8,873 nt of DNA from Rubrobacter sp. (lineage in GTDB: Bacteria; Actinomycetota; Rubrobacteria; Rubrobacterales; Rubrobacteraceae). The position numbers were made by a program, and so were the translations under genes. Positions 4,414 to 8,873 of this stretch are shown in pieces (the first letter of the stretch is position 1; the number at the start of each line of letters is the position of its first letter). A model generated the notes under the pieces. It was not told where the DNA came from. It searched no databases and saw only the letters and a program-made list of their open reading frames with translations. The stretch lies in assembly GCA_016781885.1 (NCBI GenBank), contig JADDPM010000004.1, positions 1-8,873 on the forward strand, written 5' to 3'.

Positions 4414-5679
4414 ATGAGGGATCCGTCGGACCAGTTGCAGTGCTCTTTCTGTGGGAAGAGCCAGCGCCAGGTCAGGAAGCTCATAGCAGGCCCGGGCGTG
4501 TACATCTGCGATGAGTGCATAGAGCTGTGCAATGAGATCATCGACGAGGAGTTCTCCGGCCCCGAGGTTCTGAAGGACGACGACCTCCCCAAGCCCCGTG
4601 AGATCAACCGCATCCTCAACGAGTACGTTATAGGCCAGGAGGACGCCAAGAAGGTCCTCGCGGTCGCGGTCTACAACCATTACAAGCGCATCAGCATGGG
4701 GCCCGAACCAAGTGAGGGTACCGAGCTCCAGAAGTCGAATATCCTACTTTTGGGACCGACGGGCAGCGGCAAGACCCTGCTCGCCCAGACGCTCGCCAGG
4801 ATACTCAACGTCCCCTTCGCGATAGCGGACGCGACGGCCTTGACCGAGGCCGGATACGTCGGTGAGGACGTCGAGAACATCCTGCTCAAGCTCATCCAGG
4901 CCGCCGACTTCGACGTGAAGAAGGCGGAGACGGGGATCATCTATATAGACGAGATCGACAAGATCGCCCGCAAGTCGGATAACCCTTCCATAACCCGCGA
5001 CGTCTCGGGCGAGGGCGTGCAGCAGGCCCTGTTGAAGATCCTCGAAGGCACCGTAGCGAGCGTCCCGCCGCAAGGCGGGCGCAAGCATCCGCACCAGGAC
5101 TTCCTGCAGATAAACACCAAGAACGTGCTGTTCATCTGCGGCGGGGCGTTCGGCGGGCTCGAAGACGTTATCCGGCACCGTGTGGGCAAGAAGACCATCG
5201 GCTTCGGAGGCGACACTGACTCGCGGCTAAAGGACGAGCCGGACGCGATTTTGCAGCACGTCCAACCGGAGGACCTTTTGAAGTACGGCCTCATCCCCGA
5301 GTTCGTGGGGCGTCTGCCGATCATCTCGACGTTGCGCAGTCTCGGGGAGGGGGATCTGATCCGGATCCTCACCGAGCCGAAGAACGCCCTGGTGCGCCAG
5401 TATCGGCAGTTCTTCCGCTACGACAAGGTGGATCTCACCTTCACCGACGAGGCGATGAAATCGGTCGCCGAGTTGGCCCTGGAGCGGGGAACCGGAGCTC
5501 GCGGCCTGAGGAGCATCCTGGAGACGGCGCTGCTACCGACGATGTACGAGTTGCCGAGCCGCTCCGACGTCGCCAAGTGCGTCGTGGACGCCGACACCGT
5601 GCGCGAAGGGGTGCAGCCGACCCTCGTGACCTCCTCTGGTGGCGACTCGAAGTACGCCTACGACGAAGAGACGGCCTAG
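4414..5679 (+). CDS. clpX: ClpX, AAA+ unfoldase subunit of the ClpXP protease
   Basis: ClpX recognises tagged or damaged proteins, unfolds them with ATP and threads them into ClpP. The protein has 421 residues, close to the E. coli length. Visible parts in order are: the N-terminal zinc-binding domain with Cys10, Cys13, Cys32 and Cys35; Walker A GPTGSGKT (114-121); pore loop GYVG (147-150); Walker B IYIDEID with Asp179/Glu180; RKH loop (223-225); the ClpP-docking IGF loop (262-264); the probable arginine finger Arg300 in EFVGRLP; and sensor 2 GARGLR (361-366). All key residues are intact. It lies 53 bases after clpP with no terminator between and 13 bases before the preferred valS start. The IGF loop shows it can dock ClpP, so with the adjacent clpP it should form the working protease. 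Confidence 0.97.
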   Translation: MRDPSDQLQCSFCGKSQRQVRKLIAGPGVYICDECIELCNEIIDEEFSGPEVLKDDDLPKPREINRILNEYVIGQEDAKKVLAVAVYNHYKRISMGPEPSEGTELQKSNILLLGPTGSGKTLLAQTLARILNVPFAIADATALTEAGYVGEDVENILLKLIQAADFDVKKAETGIIYIDEIDKIARKSDNPSITRDVSGEGVQQALLKILEGTVASVPPQGGRKHPHQDFLQINTKNVLFICGGAFGGLEDVIRHRVGKKTIGFGGDTDSRLKDEPDAILQHVQPEDLLKYGLIPEFVGRLPIISTLRSLGEGDLIRILTEPKNALVRQYRQFFRYDKVDLTFTDEAMKSVAELALERGTGARGLRSILETALLPTMYELPSRSDVAKCVVDADTVREGVQPTLVTSSGGDSKYAYDEETA

Positions 5680-5692
5680 AAGCCAAGCCCCC

Positions 5693-8245
5693 TTGAGCCA
5701 GGCGGAGATCCCCAAAACCTACGACCCGAAGGCCGTCGAGGCCCGCATCTACGAGGAGTGGGAACACTCGGGCGCCTTCGAAGCCGACCCGCATCCCGAG
5801 AAGGAACCCTACTGCATCATCCTCCCCCCGCCGAACGTGACGGGCGCGCTGCACATGGGCCACGCCCTCAACGGCACGATCCAGGACACCCTCACGCGTC
5901 GGGCGAGGATGAAGGGCTACGAGGCCCTGTGGCTGCCGGGCGTCGACCACGCTTCGATAGCGCTCCAGAACGTCGTCGAGCGAAAGCTGATGCGCGAGGA
6001 GGACAAGACCAAGTGGGACGTCGGACGCGAGGAGTTCGTCGAGCGCTGCCGGGAGTTCGCCCGGGAGGCCCGGTCCCAGATCCTCTCGCAGCTCAAGCGG
6101 CTCGGAGCCTCGGTAGACTGGCGGCGGCTGCGGTACACGATGGACAAGCGGTACGACGACTCCGTCCTTACCGCGTTTGTCGAACTGTACGAGGCCGGTC
6201 TGATCTACAGGGGAAATCGTATTACTAACTGGTGCCCTCGTGACCGTTCCGCCATAAGCGACCTCGAGGTCAACTACGAGGAGGTGGACGGCAAACTCTA
6301 CGGCGTCCGCTATCCCTACGCTGACGGCAAAGGCCCTGGCCCAGATGGAAACGCCTACGTCCAGGTCTTCACCACGCGACCGGAGACCATCCTTGGCGAC
6401 GTGGCGCTCGTCGTGAACCCGGATGACGAGCGGTACAAGAACATCGTAGGGCGGCGGGTGACCGTGCCGTTCGTGGAGCGCGAGGTCGAAGTACTCGCGG
6501 ACGATTACGTAGACCCGGCGTTCGGGACGGGCGTCCTCAAGGTTACGCCGGCCCACGACCCGAACGACTTCGAGATCGGGCGGCGGCACGGTCTCGAAGC
6601 TGTGAACGTCTTGAACCCGGACGGCACGGTCAACGAGAGGGGCGCGGAGTTTGCCGGGATGACGCGCGAGGAGACCAGGAAGGACATCGCGGGGCGGTTA
6701 GAGGAGGAAGGGCTCCTCGGAGAGGTAAAGGAACACAGGCACCGGGTTGGTCATTGCGACCGGTGCGGGGCCGTCATCGAGCCGTGGCTCTCCGAGCAGT
6801 GGTGGATCTCCATGAGGGAGCTCGCCGAGCCCGCCATAGAAGCCTTGAGGAAGGGGGAGATCACCGTCTACCCCGACTCCTGGCGGCGCGAGACGATTCG
6901 CTGGCTCGAGAACCTCCAGGACTGGAACGTGAGCCGCCAGCTCTGGTGGGGGCACCGCATCCCGGTGTGGTACGGCCCGGATGGGGAGGTCGTCGCCGCG
7001 AAGGAGCCGCCCGGCGAAGGATACGAGCAGGACAAAGACGTCCTGGATACGTGGTTCTCGTCCGCGTTGTGGCCCTTTGCTACTCTGGGATGGCCGGAAG
7101 AGACGCAGGACCTTTCGTACTTCTATCCCACGAGCCTGCTGTCTACGGCGCGCGAGATCATGTACCTGTGGGTGGCGCGCATGATCATGACCGGCTTGCG
7201 TTTCCGGGGCGAGGTCCCCTTCAAGAAGGTCAACGTCCACTCTATAGTCCTCGCCGAGGACGGGACGAAGATGAGCAAGTCGAAGGGGAACACTATAAAC
7301 CCCCTCGACCTCTTCGAGGAGTACGGCACCGACGCGGTTCGCTTCGGGCTCCTCTACCAATCCTCGACCCAGGACTTCTCCTATTCCTACGAGCGGGCGT
7401 CTTTGGGGCGCGGCTTCGCCACCAAGCTCTGGAACATGGCCCGCTTCGTCTCCGGTTGTCCTGCGGAGGCTCAGGGACGGGATGAGGCTTCGGACTCGGA
7501 CCGTTGGATACTCTCTGCCTTCAACCAGACCGCGCGCGACTACGACCGGCTTCTGGAGGAGTGCGAGTTCTCCGAGGCGATGCGCCTGGTCTACGACTTC
7601 GCCTGGCACGATCTCGCGGACTGGTACGTGGAGATCTCCAAGGCTGCGCCTACCAGGGAGACTCCGCGCATCCTGCGAGAGGTCTTCGAGGGGGTGCTGC
7701 GTCTCCTGCACCCGGTCATGCCGTTCGTCACGGAGGAGATGCATCGGGTGATCGGGGGCGAGGGCCTTTTAGTCAGGCAGGAGTTCCCGAAGTTCGATCC
7801 CGCACTCGAAGACGCCGGGGCGAGCCGAATCCTGGAGCAGACGCGGCTCGCGGTCTCGGCGGTTCGCTCCTTCAGGTCCGAGTCGAAGGGCGACGGGGAA
7901 CTGGTCGGGAGGGTGCCGGAGGGCGTCGATCTCGAGGTCTTCTCGGCCCTGGCCCGGGTCCGGCCCACGGAGAACCTCCACAGCTCATCGAAGGCCACGT
8001 TGCCGGCTGGTGACGGGGTAGTAGAGTTGGCCCTCTCGGAGGAGATGAGGCGCGAGGAGATTGAGCGTCTGCGCAAGGAGATAGGGCGCATCGAGGGCGA
8101 GGTGAAGCGCGCCGAGGGCAAGCTCTCGAACGAGAAGTTCGTCGAACGCGCCCCCGCCGAGGTCGTCGCCGCCGAGCGGGAGAAACTGGACCGGAACACC
8201 GGCCTCCTGAAGACCCTCAAGACGCGCCTCGACGAGTACCTGTAG
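5693..8245 (+). CDS. valS: Valine-tRNA ligase
   Basis: This class I aminoacyl-tRNA synthetase charges tRNA-Val with valine in the cytoplasm. Numbered from TTG 5693 (850 residues), the HIGH motif is HMGH at 54-57 within PPNVTGALHMGHA, which is characteristic of ValRS. WCPRD is at 180-184. The CP1 editing domain, which clears mischarged threonine, has TTRPET (227-232) and HDPNDFE (288-294). KMSKS is at 526-530. The C-terminal part has the anticodon-binding helices and ends in a charged coiled coil (about 780-850), the ValRS tRNA-binding arm. The start is uncertain. GTG at 5639 would add 18 residues and overlap clpX by 41 bases, but has no Shine-Dalgarno and gives a basic, low-complexity leader. 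TTG 5693, 13 bases after clpX, yields MSQAEIPKTYDPKAVE, close to usual ValRS starts, with only a weak AGAAG upstream. I prefer TTG. folC follows after eight bases. Confidence 0.95.
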   Translation: MSQAEIPKTYDPKAVEARIYEEWEHSGAFEADPHPEKEPYCIILPPPNVTGALHMGHALNGTIQDTLTRRARMKGYEALWLPGVDHASIALQNVVERKLMREEDKTKWDVGREEFVERCREFAREARSQILSQLKRLGASVDWRRLRYTMDKRYDDSVLTAFVELYEAGLIYRGNRITNWCPRDRSAISDLEVNYEEVDGKLYGVRYPYADGKGPGPDGNAYVQVFTTRPETILGDVALVVNPDDERYKNIVGRRVTVPFVEREVEVLADDYVDPAFGTGVLKVTPAHDPNDFEIGRRHGLEAVNVLNPDGTVNERGAEFAGMTREETRKDIAGRLEEEGLLGEVKEHRHRVGHCDRCGAVIEPWLSEQWWISMRELAEPAIEALRKGEITVYPDSWRRETIRWLENLQDWNVSRQLWWGHRIPVWYGPDGEVVAAKEPPGEGYEQDKDVLDTWFSSALWPFATLGWPEETQDLSYFYPTSLLSTAREIMYLWVARMIMTGLRFRGEVPFKKVNVHSIVLAEDGTKMSKSKGNTINPLDLFEEYGTDAVRFGLLYQSSTQDFSYSYERASLGRGFATKLWNMARFVSGCPAEAQGRDEASDSDRWILSAFNQTARDYDRLLEECEFSEAMRLVYDFAWHDLADWYVEISKAAPTRETPRILREVFEGVLRLLHPVMPFVTEEMHRVIGGEGLLVRQEFPKFDPALEDAGASRILEQTRLAVSAVRSFRSESKGDGELVGRVPEGVDLEVFSALARVRPTENLHSSSKATLPAGDGVVELALSEEMRREEIERLRKEIGRIEGEVKRAEGKLSNEKFVERAPAEVVAAEREKLDRNTGLLKTLKTRLDEYL

Positions 8246-8253
8246 AGTACGCG

Positions 8254-8873
8254 ATGGGCGCCAGGGCTGCGCATCCCTCCTACAAAGCCGTCTGCGCCGA
8301 GCTCGACCGCCGCCGGCGCGTGGCTCTGGGCTTCGAACGCATCAACGCCCTCCTCAAAGCCCTCGGCAACCCTCATCGCTCCCCGCGAATAGCCCAGGTA
8401 GTCGGCACGAACGGCAAGGGCACGACCTCCATCGCCCTCGCGAGCGCCCTCGAAGCAGCGGATCGCCCAGCCGGGGCGTATCTCTCGCCACACGTCCTCT
8501 CTTACACCGAGCGGGTGATGCTGCGCGGGCGGTACTCGACGGAGGAGGAGTTCGCCGGCGCGATGGGGAAGGCTATTGAGGTCGCGGACGCGAACGGCAT
8601 ACCCGCCACGCAGTTCGAGCTGCTCACCGCCGGCGCTCTGTCGCTGTTCCGGGAGGCGGGCGTCGAGTGGGCCGTCCTGGAGGCGGGGCTCGGGGCGCGC
8701 CACGACGCGACCTCGGCGGCGGAGCCGGAGGCGGTGGTGCTGACGAACGTCGGCCTCGACCATACGGAGTACCTCGGCGAGACGGTCGAGGAGATAGCGG
8801 AGGAGAAGCTGGCCTCTTTGAAGCCTGACGCGGTGCTCGTCCTCGGTACCGCCGACTCACGCGTCGTCGGAGC
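8254..8873 (+). CDS. folC: Folylpolyglutamate synthase / dihydrofolate synthase, N-terminal part (3' partial)
   Basis: This Mur-ligase-like ATP enzyme adds glutamate to folates and, in many bacteria, also joins dihydropteroate and glutamate. The frame is open from ATG 8254 to the window end, giving 206 full codons. The N-terminal segment RRRVALGFERINALLKALG precedes the P-loop VVGTNGKGTTS (Gly51-Lys55 core). Next come the family motif SPHVLSYTERV, the AGLGARHDAT stretch (usually GLGGRLDAT) and TNVGLDHTEYLG, which carries the metal-binding His region. The two changes in GARHDAT are probably natural variation. The gene starts eight bases after valS without a strong Shine-Dalgarno, so translation may depend on ribosomes finishing valS. 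The valS-folC order is widespread in bacteria and supports the call. The C-terminal domain lies outside the window, so bifunctionality cannot be judged. Confidence 0.93.
   Translation, partial: MGARAAHPSYKAVCAELDRRRRVALGFERINALLKALGNPHRSPRIAQVVGTNGKGTTSIALASALEAADRPAGAYLSPHVLSYTERVMLRGRYSTEEEFAGAMGKAIEVADANGIPATQFELLTAGALSLFREAGVEWAVLEAGLGARHDATSAAEPEAVVLTNVGLDHTEYLGETVEEIAEEKLASLKPDAVLVLGTADSRVVG

Noticed and set aside
5441..6589. Long minus-strand open frame (382 codons) opposite clpX and valS; similar ones at 6698-7744 and 7591-8763.
   Set aside because: They mirror conserved coding sequence on the other strand, and none has a start site signal or a recognisable domain.

Overview
The window looks like a chromosomal segment from a high-GC actinobacterium, most likely of the Rubrobacter lineage. 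The evidence is GC-rich coding sequence that still uses ATA and AGG codons freely, the gene order tig-clpP-clpX-valS-folC, an actinobacterial-type sortase, and tRNA genes without an encoded CCA. The genus is an inference from style and gene order. Every supported gene is on the + strand.

Positions 1-311 hold the C-terminal end of a YtcJ-like amidohydrolase. It ends in an LAxTG motif, a membrane helix and a short tail, which is the layout of a sortase-anchored surface protein. Positions 312-1184 (about 870 bases) carry no convincing protein gene but are rich in structure: a 9-mer present three times (once inverted), a run of hairpins including a 12-bp palindrome, an 11-bp direct repeat, and two clusters of three GCAA motifs at exact 10-bp spacing. 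These clusters sit just before a 3' remnant of tRNA-His (885-931). Together the phased motifs and the tRNA remnant look like one end of an integrated element that used tRNA-His as its attachment site. The element would lie to the left. A sortase gene (1185-1949) follows, apparently expressed from a leaderless transcript.

From 2040 onward the content is core genome: a promoter with a perfect TATAAT, an intact tRNA-Leu(UAG), then a tight same-strand run of tig (trigger factor with a long acidic tail), a single clpP, clpX, valS and the 5' part of folC, which leaves the window at its right edge. Trigger factor folds nascent chains at the ribosome and ClpXP degrades proteins that fail, so these genes form a protein quality-control unit. 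ValRS and FolC add translation and folate metabolism. No convincing terminator separates them, so they are probably at least partly co-transcribed.

The core run is ordinary. The unusual part is 1-1184: the possible element junction, and the pairing of a candidate cell-wall-anchored amidohydrolase with a sortase gene.
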